43,565 nt of DNA from Acinetobacter junii CIP 64.5 (GCF_000368765.1 NZ_KB849653.1:1-43565), one strand, 5' to 3'; positions 20,304 through 29,947 are shown, counted from the first letter of the stretch. The notes: generated by a model not told the origin, from the letters alone. Program-made: numbers and translations.

Positions 20304-21756
20304 GTATAATTTTTACCAGTACTCCTGATTTGTGTTGCTCTAAGAAATCTAAATAATTTTCAGGGATATTTTGAATGGTGACGTGACCTTGATGCTGTTG
20401 GATAATCTGCTGCACGATACTCAGACCAATACCTGTACTTCGTTGCTGATTTTGGGGACGAGGTAATGAAAAATAGGTTTCAAAGACACGATTTAAAGCG
20501 TATTCAGGGATGGCTTCACCCTCATTGAATAATAGTATTTCAATACCACCAGTGATAGTGATGGTATTTGCCCTGAGTTGAATTGCGAGAAGACCTTGTT
20601 CAGAGCAAAAGTCTCTTGCGTTATCTAAAAGATTATTGATTGCTTGTTTAAGCCAAAAGGGATCAGCATAGATTGCGCAATATTCAGGAATATTCAGCTC
20701 TACTTGAATTTGTTTAATTTGGAGAGCACTCTGTTGTTGTATCAAACAATCCCGAATTAATTTTGATAAATCAATGTTTTGAAACTCTAAGGCGTGCTGA
20801 TTTTTCTCTAAGCGTGTGAGCAGTAGCATGCGTTCGATTAAAGATTGTAAGCGATGACTTTGCTCAACAATATGTGCTGCAAATTGTTGTTGATCTGCTA
20901 AGGGTAAATCATCTTGTAATAGTTCTGCACTGGCTTGAATTGCCGTGAGTGGGCTTTTTAACTCGTGGGTTAGCGTATTGACATAATTTTCGACATAAGC
21001 ACGATCTTCGAGTTTCTCTCGCATTTCACTGAGCGCTTGTGTCACTTGGTTGAGCTCTTTTGCAGAATAGAAAAATGGAGCTTGATTGACGGGTGCTAGT
21101 GCTTGAGCATAGCGACGCACCTTATCAATACTGTGTCTTAACCAATATGCCACCATGCTTGCGAGTAATAAACTCAATGCGGCGATCCATAGCGCCTGAT
21201 GAATCAGTTGACGTTCTGCACGAGCAATATACGGTTGTACGGATTGATTTGGTTTACCAATGCTAACTACACCAAGTAATTGTTGTTTGTAAATAATGGG
21301 TGCAGCAATATGCATCACGCTGCTGTTTCGATCATAAGGATTGGTTGCAGTAGAACGTGCGCCGTATTTGCCGCGTAAAGTCAGATAAACATCATTCCAT
21401 TTAGAATAGTCTTGCCCAACGGCTTGACCTTCGGAGTCGTAGATGACAATACCGTGCTGATCTGTAATATACAGTTGTTGGTTAATTTCATCTTTTTGAT
21501 GCTGCCAAATTGTGGCATTGAGTTGGCGTGATAATGCTGCTTGAATTTTTTGATCAAATTCAGGTGTACTGACTTTTTGTTGAGCCACATCTTCTGCAAT
21601 CAGTTGGGCAATAATATTGGCATTCTCGGCGAGAGTATCTTCGACTACTTGACGTACATTTGGTTTAACCTGTTGATTCAACGTGTAGGCAATAAAGCTC
21701 AGGCTCAGCACAACCACTAAGCTAAAGAAAAACCAAATGCGGATAAAGATGGACAT
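20284..21756 (-). CDS. creC: Sensor histidine kinase CreC
   Basis: A kinase of 490 residues. TM1 (~5-25), a periplasmic CreC/CACHE-type sensor domain with DQHGIVIYDSEG (~99-110), TM2 (~188-206), HAMP, then the phospho-acceptor box with His264 in LTHELKSPLTAI. The N box is NNLLDNARDF. The ATP-lid G boxes are LFNEGEAIP and STGIGLSIVQQII. It would phosphorylate CreB. The creB stop codon lies three bases before the ATG, so the two are co-transcribed. CreBC in E. coli responds to growth on fermentation products; in pseudomonads and aeromonads the system is tied to beta-lactam resistance. Confidence 0.93.
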   Translation of the reverse strand: MSIFIRIWFFFSLVVVLSLSFIAYTLNQQVKPNVRQVVEDTLAENANIIAQLIAEDVAQQKVSTPEFDQKIQAALSRQLNATIWQHQKDEINQQLYITDQHGIVIYDSEGQAVGQDYSKWNDVYLTLRGKYGARSTATNPYDRNSSVMHIAAPIIYKQQLLGVVSIGKPNQSVQPYIARAERQLIHQALWIAALSLLLASMVAYWLRHSIDKVRRYAQALAPVNQAPFFYSAKELNQVTQALSEMREKLEDRAYVENYVNTLTHELKSPLTAIQASAELLQDDLPLADQQQFAAHIVEQSHRLQSLIERMLLLTRLEKNQHALEFQNIDLSKLIRDCLIQQQSALQIKQIQVELNIPEYCAIYADPFWLKQAINNLLDNARDFCSEQGLLAIQLRANTITITGGIEILLFNEGEAIPEYALNRVFETYFSLPRPQNQQRSTGIGLSIVQQIIQQHQGHVTIQNIPENYLDFLEQHKSGVLVKIILHRNFT

Positions 21757-21759
21757 TGG

Positions 21760-22482
21760 TTAACCTAACTTCACTAAACTATACCCAAACCCTCGATGTG
21801 TCTGAATGGGATCATCATCAGGGGTAATTTGTTTAAGCTTTTGTCTTAAACTTTTAATATGGGTATCGACTGTACGTTCTAGGCTATGCTCAGGATGTTC
21901 CCAAATATGATCCATCAGTTGTTGTCGACTAAAGACTTGTTCAGGATGCTGAATCAGTAAAAATAACAAACGATATTCATAGCGTGTCAGGTGCAGTATT
22001 TGCCCATGATATTGAATCTGTAGCGATTGCGGATTACACGTCCATGTTGCAGATTGTAGGGGTATTTCTACTTGGCTGATTGATGGTTGTGATGAGATAT
22101 TTTGCGCCTGTATTTCCATTCTGCGCCAAATGGCTTTGATTCGTGCCACAATTTCTCGTGCGCTAAAAGGCTTTGTACAATAATCATCTGCGCCGATTTC
22201 TAGACCGACAACCCGATCAATTTCATCATCACGTGCAGTGAGGAATAATAAAGGTGTTTGATATTTTTGGCGTAGCTGTTTGCAGACTTCAAAACCATTC
22301 TGATCAGGTAAACCAACATCTAAAATAATAAAATCAAAAGCTTGTTCTGAAAGATATTGTAGTGCTTGAGCCCCTGTATTTGCCCAGCTTACACTCCAGC
22401 CTTCGCGCTCAAGTGCATAGCGTAGCGGAAGAATAATCGCAGCTTCATCTTCAACACAGAGAATTTGTTTTTGATTCATCAT
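21760..22482 (-). CDS. creB: Response regulator CreB
   Basis: An OmpR-class regulator of 240 residues. The receiver domain is at 1-120 with acidic pocket E11-D12, phospho-acceptor D55 (FIILDVGLPD), switch Thr82 and K104. The winged-helix DNA-binding domain spans ~135-238, with LTRYEYRLLFLL and RTVDTHIKSLRQKL as recognition region. It is first in the creB-creC-creD operon; no cre-tag was found before creB itself. Two ATGs stand in tandem (MMNQK) and either may be used. Confidence 0.93.
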   Translation of the reverse strand: MMNQKQILCVEDEAAIILPLRYALEREGWSVSWANTGAQALQYLSEQAFDFIILDVGLPDQNGFEVCKQLRQKYQTPLLFLTARDDEIDRVVGLEIGADDYCTKPFSAREIVARIKAIWRRMEIQAQNISSQPSISQVEIPLQSATWTCNPQSLQIQYHGQILHLTRYEYRLLFLLIQHPEQVFSRQQLMDHIWEHPEHSLERTVDTHIKSLRQKLKQITPDDDPIQTHRGFGYSLVKLG

Positions 22483-22571
22483 GATTAACTAATCAATATT
22501 TTCTAATTTTATTGGGTTAGTTTAGCGGAAGATGTGGTAGAGAAAACTATGAATACTCATTTTTATAATTT

Positions 22572-22602
22572 TTTAATAAAGCAAAGGACACTTGAAGTGC
22601 CC
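22572..22602 (-). terminator. Probable terminator after dinB
   Basis: On the minus strand the hairpin GGGCACT-TCA-AGTGTCC (one G-U pair) is followed by TTTGCTTTATT. It is moderate. The rest of 22483-22780 holds no gene I can support. Confidence 0.5.
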
Positions 22603-22780
22603 TGTAATATTCGGATTTGATCGTCACGCCAACCACAGGAGCAAATGCTAAAAGCGAGGATTTCTTTAGCAAGAGCAAATGACAAGGATAATGTCACTGC
22701 GATGCTTAGAGTACTGAAAACCGCATAAAAAGCAAACATAAATTTGAACGAGAATTGTGCTTTTGCATAAAAAAGCAACG

Positions 22781-23848
22781 TTACCACAAGGAAAGTTGAG
22801 ATTCTTCCTCATGCGTCTGTAGTTGGTAAACGCCTACACCGACTAAACGGAACTGAAAACTTTGATCAATATGCATTTCTTCGATTAATTGCAAAACCAC
22901 TTGTTCTAAATCTTGCTGCGAGCGCAGAGGGAGTTTAAAACTCTTACTATGCTGCAAGGTTTGAAAGTTTTTGAGTTTGAGTTTGACGTTGACCCCACGA
23001 GCAGTCATTTCTTTTCTTTGCAAACTGCGCCAGACTTGTTCTGCTAAAGGCTGCCAAGCATGAGCACATTGATTCAATGTGTAGTCATCATCAAAGGTAA
23101 CTTCTTTCGAGATTTGTTGGCGTTCACGTTCTGCTTTGACGGGACGATGATCAATACCTTGTGCGTATAAATACAGCTGTTTACCGTATTTTCCGAAGTG
23201 ATGGATGAGTACGTTCTCTTCTATTTTTTGTAGGTCGCCCAAGGTGTGTAAATTTAATTGATTTAATTTTTCATGCGTGACTTTGCCAACGCCAGGGATT
23301 TTATTCAGTGCTAAGTCTTGAACAAAATGTTGGATTTGATGGGGTTTGATTACAAATAATCCATTCGGTTTATTCCAATCAGATGCGATCTTAGCCAAAA
23401 ACTTATTAGGTGCAACGCCTGCAGAGGCTGTCAGTCCTGTGACGGCAAAAATATCTGCGCGAATTTGAGTCGCAACTTCAGTAGCGCTCGGGATGTTTTT
23501 TAGATTCTCAGTGACATCCAAATAAGCCTCATCTAAAGATAATGGTTCGATGAGTGGTGTGTATTGCTGAAAAATTTGATGAATTTGTGCTGAAACCTCT
23601 CGATATTTCTCAAAATGAGGTTCAATCACCACCACTTGAGGACAAAGCTTTTTTGCTTGTCCCATCGACATCGCAGAACGTAGACCAAAAACACGAGCAG
23701 GGTAGGAGGCAGCGGCAATGACAGCGCGTGGGTGGTGTGAGGAAATGACCACTGGTAAATCTTTAAGTTCAGGACGATCACGCAGCTCAACTGAGGCAAA
23801 AAAAGCATCCATATCGATATGAATGATTTTGCGTAACTCATTTGCCAT
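22781..23848 (-). CDS. dinB: DNA polymerase IV (Y family)
   Basis: Error-prone translesion polymerase of 355 residues. The catalytic acids are D12 ([13 protein letters not shown]), D106 and E107 ([11 protein letters not shown]), with steric-gate aromatic F17. The helix-hairpin-helix segment [13 protein letters not shown] follows, and the C-terminal QLSLW is a plausible beta-clamp motif. A reading from 23908 adds 20 unlike residues; ATG at 23848 gives the family N terminus and has AAGG upstream. The start overlaps the last 11 bases of the lysozyme gene, so the two are translated from one message. No LexA box is expected, since Acinetobacter lacks canonical LexA. Confidence 0.95.
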   Translation of the reverse strand: MANELRKIIHIDMDAFFASVELRDRPELKDLPVVISSHHPRAVIAAASYPARVFGLRSAMSMGQAKKLCPQVVVIEPHFEKYREVSAQIHQIFQQYTPLIEPLSLDEAYLDVTENLKNIPSATEVATQIRADIFAVTGLTASAGVAPNKFLAKIASDWNKPNGLFVIKPHQIQHFVQDLALNKIPGVGKVTHEKLNQLNLHTLGDLQKIEENVLIHHFGKYGKQLYLYAQGIDHRPVKAERERQQISKEVTFDDDYTLNQCAHAWQPLAEQVWRSLQRKEMTARGVNVKLKLKNFQTLQHSKSFKLPLRSQQDLEQVVLQLIEEMHIDQSFQFRLVGVGVYQLQTHEEESQLSLW

Positions 23849-24599
23849 CTTGAATGCCTTGCTGCTCAAGAAAGATACGCCACTGGCGTGGTGAATCCGC
23901 ATACACATTTAAATCAACTGCTTTAGGTATCCCATCAATTTTTCCAGTTTGGGTGTGTTGCCAAAATAGCCATTTACGTCCGTCTTTTAATTCAGGTTTA
24001 GCTTCGTAATCACGAACCCATAGCGGCGTATCGTTAAAGCTCCCCATCAAAACGATGTGATAAAAACTCTTAGAAATATAGAAAATAGGTTGTTTGCCAT
24101 AATGTTGTTGTAATTGATCATGCATGACCTGAATTTCTTTGAGTAACTGTTCTTTGGTATAGGTATTAATACAATTACTGTCATATTCCAAATCAATCAC
24201 AGGGGGAAGGGCATCTGCTTTCTTTGGAACAGTCGCGATAAAATTTTCAGCTTGAACTTTGCCATCACGACACAGGCGATAGAAATGATAAGCACCGACA
24301 TGCAACCCCTGTTCGCGAGCTTTTAGCCAGTTGTCCTGAAACTTACGATCTTTAAAATCGCCACCTTCTGTGGCTTTGAGATAGACAAATTGATATTGCA
24401 TCGGAGAGATTTTTTTCCAGTTAATCTCACCTTGATGATGTGAAACATCAAAACCGCGAATCGAATAATCTTGTGCAGAAGCTTTTTGTTGGTAGAACAA
24501 ACCGAAATAACTGACGATACCTAACATGACGGCTAAACCGATACTGGTATAAGTCGGATAATGCTCAGAGAGTCGGTATTTCGCAGTTTTTTTCGCCAT
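23838..24599 (-). CDS. GH25 family lysozyme, membrane anchored
   Basis: A protein of 253 residues. A short basic N terminus and one membrane helix (~18-36) place the catalytic domain in the periplasm. GH25 motifs are GFDVSHHQG with D51, YLKATEG (73-79), YHFYR and the catalytic pair D136/E138 in [11 protein letters not shown]25 muramidases hydrolyse the MurNAc-GlcNAc bond. The gene overlaps dinB by 11 bases and follows an unknown membrane protein gene by 11 bases, so all three look co-transcribed. A signal anchor rather than a cleaved signal peptide is my reading. Confidence 0.9.
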   Translation of the reverse strand: MAKKTAKYRLSEHYPTYTSIGLAVMLGIVSYFGLFYQQKASAQDYSIRGFDVSHHQGEINWKKISPMQYQFVYLKATEGGDFKDRKFQDNWLKAREQGLHVGAYHFYRLCRDGKVQAENFIATVPKKADALPPVIDLEYDSNCINTYTKEQLLKEIQVMHDQLQQHYGKQPIFYISKSFYHIVLMGSFNDTPLWVRDYEAKPELKDGRKWLFWQHTQTGKIDGIPKAVDLNVYADSPRQWRIFLEQQGIQDGK

Positions 24600-24610
24600 G
24601 TCGTCAGAAG

Positions 24611-25579
24611 TTATGCAAGGTCTAATAGAGAGTCGGATTTACAATACTGATCATGGATTGATTGTACTCGTTTTGCTTTGGGATGAACCATCTGACTACC
24701 AAATTGTTCCACAAATCTACACGATGCATAATCTTTAGCCTGTTGTTCATATTCACGAACCCAGTTTTCTCTGTGTGCCATGCGCTCGTTTGATATCGGC
24801 CATATACCTTGTCTTAATCGCTCTACGCCTATTCGCCACGGTTTAGGGCTGATTCGGGCGCGAAAGCAATTTTGATTTTGGCACATCAGGTCATAATAGG
24901 GATCGGCATAAATTGCTTTGAAAAATGATTGAACTTGCTCACCTCGAGGCTCAAAGATTTGATGCATAACTAAAATTCGATAACCATTCGGCGTGCGATA
25001 AACACGTAAGTGCCATGTTGGATAATGTGTTGAGAACGCTCTAATTTTCTCTAGAGCTTGTTGTTCAGGTGTGCCCTTAAGTTTTTGTTGGAATTTAAAT
25101 ACTGATTTTGCAATCAGGCTCGTAACTAGAAGCGAAAGGACAAATCCAATGCCAAAGATAAACCCAGAAGAAAAATAAAATGCGCCTAAACCGCTGCTAG
25201 CCAGTAATATAAAGAAAATGATGAAGTACAAACTAGAATGAGGTTGGGTCACAAAATCAATATCAGCGAATAAGACATCAGGTGTGTTTAGACATAATGC
25301 ACCATAGCTATTACGCGTAATAATCACATCATCGTACTGGCTGATGATTTCCTCTCGAATAGGTAACCCCTCTGCACCGTTATAAGCAACTTTATGATCG
25401 ATACGCCGAACCTTTTTATCTATTTTAAGTTGTTCAAGCGCCTCAAAGACTCGTTGCTCGGCATGCTGCTGAGCCGCTTCAATATTTTCATCTGACCAAC
25501 CAAAGCGTTTAATCGTATATTGGCGACCTTCAAATTTCGTTTTGGTTTTTGCTTCAGCCCAATATTTAGGGACGATCAT
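24611..25579 (-). CDS. Uncharacterised membrane protein with a central two-helix hairpin
   Basis: A protein of 322 residues that I do not recognise. The N-terminal soluble part (1-112) ends in DVLFADIDFV. Two membrane helices follow (~116-137, 139-158), then a C-terminal soluble part of ~160 residues with LRVYRTPNGYRILV (~191-204), a Cys-pair segment (CQNQNCFRARISPKPWRIG) and a Cys/His-rich end. The FADIDF plus RTPNGYRILV pattern recalls the acid and Gly-His motifs of primase-polymerase folds, but the similarity is slight. It starts an apparent operon with the GH25 and dinB genes. Function unknown. Confidence 0.7.
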   Translation of the reverse strand: MIVPKYWAEAKTKTKFEGRQYTIKRFGWSDENIEAAQQHAEQRVFEALEQLKIDKKVRRIDHKVAYNGAEGLPIREEIISQYDDVIITRNSYGALCLNTPDVLFADIDFVTQPHSSLYFIIFFILLASSGLGAFYFSSGFIFGIGFVLSLLVTSLIAKSVFKFQQKLKGTPEQQALEKIRAFSTHYPTWHLRVYRTPNGYRILVMHQIFEPRGEQVQSFFKAIYADPYYDLMCQNQNCFRARISPKPWRIGVERLRQGIWPISNERMAHRENWVREYEQQAKDYASCRFVEQFGSQMVHPKAKRVQSIHDQYCKSDSLLDLA

Positions 25580-25617
25580 CTCTAGATCCTTCTTATTTTT
25601 GATATTTTATTACTTAA

Positions 25618-27006
25618 TTAATCTATTGTTTCTTTCGGAATTTGCCAAAAAATCCAAGCAGTAATGATATTGATACATCCTAAAGAGATGAGTGTGGCAT
25701 GGAAAGCTGTAGTTATCGATGATGTTGGAAAATGTTGACCATATACATTGATCAATGTGCCTGCTAAAGCAACCCCGATACTCATTGAGAGCATCATAAT
25801 CATCGATAAGAAGCTATTTCCACTACTCGCATCATGCTGTGGTAAATCTTTAAGGGTGAGCGTATTCATGCCAACAAATTGCAGTGAGTTGAGCGTCCCA
25901 AAGATAAATAAATGTAATATTTTTAGCCATAGAGGCGTATCAGCGGTCATTAATGCAAAACTGGCAATACATAGACCCACCAATACGGTATTGGTGAGCA
26001 GAAAGCGACGATAACCCACTCGTTGAATAATCGGTCGAATAATCGGTTTGGAAAATAATGAACCTAATACCATCGGGATCATCATTAAACCTGTGATAAA
26101 AGGTTCGAAGCCAAAAGCCACTTGCAGCATCAACGGTAAAATAAAGGGAATCGCATTACTGCCTAGACGAGCAAAGAAATTTCCTAGTACCCCAATTGAA
26201 AAAATCTTATAGCGAAATAAACGTCCATGAAACAAAGCATTTTGATGGCTATGTGCATGATAGGCATACGCAACTGTTGCAATCGTGCCTGCGACTAATA
26301 AGGAAATACTGACTAAACCTGAATATTGAGGTGCAGCAATATTTTCAATGCCTAAAGACAATCCGACCATTGCGATCATGAGCAAGATAAAACCACTTAG
26401 ATCAAAGGCTTTTACGCTCGGTTCTTTTTGGTTAGGCATGACTTTGAAGGTCATGATCATCCCTAAAACTCCCATCGGGATATTGATCAGAAAAATCCAG
26501 TGCCATGTAGTGACTTCGACGAGCCATCCGCCCAATGTCGGTCCCATGAATGGACCAATTAAACCAGCCAAACTCATTAGGCTCATAGCAGAGAGAAACT
26601 GAGAGCGGGGAATTAATTTAAGTAGTGCCAAACGACCAACAGGCATCAGTAATGCACCGCCAATCCCTTGAACGACACGAAAGAATAGCAACTGATCGAG
26701 ATTTTGGGATAAGCCACAACCTAGTGATGCTAAGCTGAAAATTACCATCGAACTGAGATAAATATTGCGAATACCAAAGCGATCAGCAAGCCAACCGCTT
26801 AACGGGATACAGGCTGCGACGGATAATACATAAGCGACAATGACTCCATGCATTTGCAATGGGTCTTCATTGAGCTGAACTGCCATAGCAGGAATCGCCG
26901 TGTTGACAATCGTGGTATCTAAGGCCTGCATAAAGAAGCCTATCGAAACCAATAATACCAACAAGCGAAATTCAGGTTGTACAGCTTGATGAGTCGTCGT
27001 TGTCAT
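25618..27006 (-). CDS. mdtD: Multidrug MFS transporter MdtD (DHA2 family)
   Basis: A protein of 462 residues with about 14 membrane helices. It is clearly alike E. coli MdtD along its whole length: FFMQALDTTIVNTAIPAMA, SGWLADRFGIRNIY, GGALLMPVGRL, WHWIFLINIPMG and NTLTLKDLP. DHA2 drug:H+ antiporters export a wide range of compounds; MdtD is in E. coli's mdtABC-D locus, but no RND genes are near here, so the substrate is open. It lies divergent from the gene at 27171, sharing a 164-base intergenic region that carries a Pho-box array. Confidence 0.9.
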   Translation of the reverse strand: MTTTTHQAVQPEFRLLVLLVSIGFFMQALDTTIVNTAIPAMAVQLNEDPLQMHGVIVAYVLSVAACIPLSGWLADRFGIRNIYLSSMVIFSLASLGCGLSQNLDQLLFFRVVQGIGGALLMPVGRLALLKLIPRSQFLSAMSLMSLAGLIGPFMGPTLGGWLVEVTTWHWIFLINIPMGVLGMIMTFKVMPNQKEPSVKAFDLSGFILLMIAMVGLSLGIENIAAPQYSGLVSISLLVAGTIATVAYAYHAHSHQNALFHGRLFRYKIFSIGVLGNFFARLGSNAIPFILPLMLQVAFGFEPFITGLMMIPMVLGSLFSKPIIRPIIQRVGYRRFLLTNTVLVGLCIASFALMTADTPLWLKILHLFIFGTLNSLQFVGMNTLTLKDLPQHDASSGNSFLSMIMMLSMSIGVALAGTLINVYGQHFPTSSITTAFHATLISLGCINIITAWIFWQIPKETID

Positions 27007-27070
27007 ATATTTTAAGGTGCTAAAACTCTATTCAAGTTTAATGCAAAAGAGCCTGAAAGAAAGACAATAA

Positions 27071-27114
27071 TTGTCAAAGAGACGTCATCGAAATGACATC
27101 AAAATGTCATCGAA
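27071..27114 (+). promoter_or_regulatory. Pho box array (four 11-base half-sites)
   Basis: Four head-to-tail 11-base units: TTGTCAAAGAG, ACGTCATCGAA, ATGACATCAAA and ATGTCATCGAA. This is the layout of PhoB sites, 7 conserved bases (CTGTCAT) plus 4 AT-rich bases per unit. The last unit ends 57 bases before the ATG at 27171, in orientation to activate that gene. Confidence 0.7.
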
Positions 27115-27170
27115 TTTGAATCTCAGAACACTAGATTGATCCTACATAATAAATCGTATGGAAATTAATC

Positions 27171-28949
27171 ATGAAGTTTAAGATTTCAGTTTTATTGACA
27201 GCTTTACTGTCTGTGGGATTAGTGGCATGTAACGATAATAATGACAACAACAATAAATCAGAACAAATTGAACCTACCCCTGAAACCATTAAATTAAGTT
27301 TATTAGGACACTATAAAACCAATATTTTTGCTGAAAGTGCAGCAGAAATTCCTGCGTATGATGCGGCAAGCAAACGGTTATTTGTCGTGAATGCACAAAA
27401 AGGTTTGGTAGATGTACTAGATGCATCTAAGCCTGAACAACCTATTCATATTGCAGAACTCTCTGCACGTGATTATTTAGCTGACTCAGAAGTGAATAGC
27501 GTTGCCGTACAAAATGGCATCGTGGCGATTGCAGTCCAAGCAAAAAATAAAACCGATGCAGGTCTCGTGGTTTTCTTTAATGCCAAAGATTTGAGTTTTA
27601 TGAGTAAAGTGGCTGTAGGTTCATTGCCTGACATGCTGACCTTTAGTCCAAATGGCAAAACTGTTTTAGTGGCAAATGAAGCTGAGCCAAATGATGATTA
27701 TTCGATTGATCCTGAAGGTTCGGTCAGTATTATTGATATTCGAGACATTAAACAACCTAAAGCGAGTATTGCTGATTTTAGAGCTTGGAATAGCCAAAAG
27801 GCAGATCTCATGTCAAAAGGTGTGCGTATTTTTGGACCAAATGCTACGGTTGCTCAAGATTTAGAACCCGAATACATCACCATTTCAGGTGACAGCAAAA
27901 CGGCATGGGTGACATTACAAGAAAATAATGCGATTGCACGAATTGATATTGCTCAGCAGAAAGTTACCGATATTTATCCATTAGGCTATAAAGATCATGG
28001 CGTAATGGGTAATGAACTGGATGTCAGTGATAGAGACAGCAAGATAGATATCAAAACTTGGACTGGTTTAGTGGGTATGTATCAGCCAGACTCGATTGCG
28101 AATTATCAAGTGAATGGACAAACCTATTTGGTCACAGCCAATGAAGGGGATAGCCGTGAATGGTTAAAAGATGAAGATGCCTATTTTGCGGGTAACTTAG
28201 CTCAAGGTTATGTTGAAAATATCCGTATGAAGCATTTATTTAACAGTAAAGGCTTCAATGCGGAAGGTGATTATCCTGCCCATTTACAAAAGATCGCAAA
28301 TGGTGTGAAAGGAGCTAAACTTAATCCTGTTACATTTGCCTATTGTGGTGCGACAGCAACCGAAGCAGGAGATTGTCGTAAAGATGGTAATTTAGGTCGT
28401 TTAAATATCGCATGGAATATGGGATATCAAACTAATGCGGATGGATCACCAAAGCTAGATGCAAATGGACGATTAACTTACGATAAATTGTATGCCTATG
28501 GCGCACGTTCATTTAGTATTTGGAATACCCAAGGACAGCTGGTATGGGATTCAGGAAGTGAGTTTGAGAAAAAAGCTGCTGAATTGTTTCCAACTTATTT
28601 TAATACCGATCATGAAGCCGTTAGTTTAGATGATCGTAGTGATAATAAAGGTCCTGAACCTGAAGGCATTACACTTGGCACGATTGGTGCGAAGACCTTT
28701 GCATTTATTGGTTTAGAGCGAATGAGTGGCGTGATGGTATATGACATTACTACGCCAATGCAGCCCAAATTTATTGAATATTTCACGACTCGTAATTTTG
28801 TGGAAACGGATAGTGCCAAGCAAGGCGATTTAGGACCAGAAGGTTTGATCTTTATTGCTGCCAAAGACTCACCAAACGGCAAGCCCTTATTGGTTGTCGG
28901 AAATGAAGTGAGTGGCTCTACTGCAATTTATCAAGTGAATGTTCAGTAA
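27171..28949 (+). CDS. Choice-of-anchor I family lipoprotein
   Basis: An exported protein of 592 residues. The signal peptide ends in lipobox LVAC (Cys20), followed by an Asn/Asp-rich linker. The rest is a beta-propeller-like domain: LFVVNAQKGLVDVLD, FSPNGKTVLVANEAEPND, LVTANEGDSREW and KGPEPEGITLGTIGAKTFAF are typical of the choice-of-anchor I family, often annotated near alkaline phosphatases. The activity is unknown. The Pho-box array upstream suggests it is made under phosphate starvation, perhaps for scavenging phosphate esters outside the cell. The start is clear (MKFKISVLLTA). It ends in a bidirectional terminator. Confidence 0.88.
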   Translation: MKFKISVLLTALLSVGLVACNDNNDNNNKSEQIEPTPETIKLSLLGHYKTNIFAESAAEIPAYDAASKRLFVVNAQKGLVDVLDASKPEQPIHIAELSARDYLADSEVNSVAVQNGIVAIAVQAKNKTDAGLVVFFNAKDLSFMSKVAVGSLPDMLTFSPNGKTVLVANEAEPNDDYSIDPEGSVSIIDIRDIKQPKASIADFRAWNSQKADLMSKGVRIFGPNATVAQDLEPEYITISGDSKTAWVTLQENNAIARIDIAQQKVTDIYPLGYKDHGVMGNELDVSDRDSKIDIKTWTGLVGMYQPDSIANYQVNGQTYLVTANEGDSREWLKDEDAYFAGNLAQGYVENIRMKHLFNSKGFNAEGDYPAHLQKIANGVKGAKLNPVTFAYCGATATEAGDCRKDGNLGRLNIAWNMGYQTNADGSPKLDANGRLTYDKLYAYGARSFSIWNTQGQLVWDSGSEFEKKAAELFPTYFNTDHEAVSLDDRSDNKGPEPEGITLGTIGAKTFAFIGLERMSGVMVYDITTPMQPKFIEYFTTRNFVETDSAKQGDLGPEGLIFIAAKDSPNGKPLLVVGNEVSGSTAIYQVNVQ

Positions 28950-28957
28950 TAAGTTAT

Positions 28958-28987
28958 AAAAAAGCGGATCAATAGATCCGCTTTTTT
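28958..28987. terminator. Bidirectional terminator between convergent genes
   Basis: A perfect 13-bp stem AAAAAAGCGGATC/GATCCGCTTTTTT with a 4-base loop, A-rich on one side and T-rich on the other. It serves both the lipoprotein gene and the LOG-family gene. Confidence 0.9.
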
Positions 28988-28999
28988 GATCAAAATACA

Positions 29000-29620
29000 T
29001 CAAACTTCAATATGGGTTGGTGCATCCAAATTTTTAATTACATTAGAAATTTGTTCAGTAGTTTCACAAATAATCACTTTGGCACGATGTTGAGGGGGAA
29101 GAAATCCTTCTTCTACTGCATAATCAAGTTGGGCAATCAGTGCATCATAGAAACGATTGACGTTATAAATAATCATTGGTTTTTGATGCTGATTGAGTTG
29201 TCCCCAAGTCGCAATTTCTAGAATTTCTTCAAAAGTTCCCAAGCCACCTGGCAGAGCAATAAAGGCACTAGCACGCTCAGCCATTAACGCTTTACGTTCA
29301 TGCATGGTCTCTACGACGTGTAACTCGGTGAGTTTACTATGAGCAATTTCATAATCCAGCATGAACTCAGGAATTACGCCAACGACTTCGCCACCATGTT
29401 CTAAAACCGTATCTGCGACTTGTCCCATTAGACCAATACTGGCACCGCCATATACGATGCCAAAGCCTTGATCAGCGACATGCTGTGCGAGTTCAATCGC
29501 TTTATCGCGGTAGATTGGTTTATTACCAGTACGTGAACCACAATATAGCGCAATTAAAGCTTGAGTTGTTTTTGGGAGAGGTGTTGTTCTTTTCTCAGTC
29601 ATTCTTAGTACACTATTCAT
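29000..29620 (-). CDS. LOG family protein (TIGR00730 Rossmann fold)
   Basis: A cytoplasmic protein of 206 residues. The LOG signature PGGLGTFEEILE is present, with the GGASIGLMGQVADTVLEHGGEV nucleotide-binding segment before it and the catalytic-type MHERKALMAERASAFIALPGG between. Members act as cytokinin riboside 5'-monophosphate phosphoribohydrolases or related nucleotide 5'-monophosphate nucleosidases; old annotations call them lysine decarboxylases, which is not supported. The start may be M7 (29602), since AAGGTGA lies far (15 bases) from the first ATG. The gene stands alone. Confidence 0.9.
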   Translation of the reverse strand: MNSVLRMTEKRTTPLPKTTQALIALYCGSRTGNKPIYRDKAIELAQHVADQGFGIVYGGASIGLMGQVADTVLEHGGEVVGVIPEFMLDYEIAHSKLTELHVVETMHERKALMAERASAFIALPGGLGTFEEILEIATWGQLNQHQKPMIIYNVNRFYDALIAQLDYAVEEGFLPPQHRAKVIICETTEQISNVIKNLDAPTHIEV

Positions 29621-29947
29621 TTCGTTTATTTTTCACCTTATCATTTTCATTCTAGTTGTCTAGGCTAAATCACTTTTATGACAGTTTTATGCACATTTTA
29701 CATACAATCTCTTTTGGCAATACTTAGAAAGAATTTGTAAGAAACATCCACATAAAAAAGGTGAATTTCACTACGATCTTGCCTATACTGAAAATCCTTT
29801 TATTAATTTATGTACCTCTATGAGTAGTGGTTGTTGTCGCTCCGCTTTGTTTTTATTTCCTAAGAAAAATGTTTTGGCTGCTAATGCTGGCCTTTTAAAA
29901 TTTAAACTCCAATACCTTGCTGCCAATTTTGCAGAGGAGTCTCGTCA
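29621..29947 (+). other. Non-coding stretch before the TerC-like gene
   Basis: 327 bases between divergent genes. It holds a TATACT -10-like element near 29784 and, at 29820-29951, an in-phase 43-codon reading frame (MSSGCCRSALF...ESRQ) whose TGA overlaps the TerC ATG as ATGA. I looked for a yybP-ykoY manganese riboswitch, which often precedes TerC genes, and did not find its conserved segments. Confidence 0.5.

Noticed and set aside
22563..22787. Minus-strand frame of 74 codons with a hydrophobic stretch after dinB
   Set aside because: It overlaps the dinB end and runs through the probable dinB terminator hairpin; no Shine-Dalgarno, no family seen. Kept out of the gene list.
29000..29620. 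Lysine decarboxylase as function of the LOG-family gene
   Set aside because: The PGGLGTFEE motif marks nucleotide phosphoribohydrolases; the decarboxylase name is an old misannotation.
29621..29947. yybP-ykoY manganese riboswitch before the TerC-like gene
   Set aside because: Expected from family context, but none of the conserved riboswitch segments could be found in the sequence.
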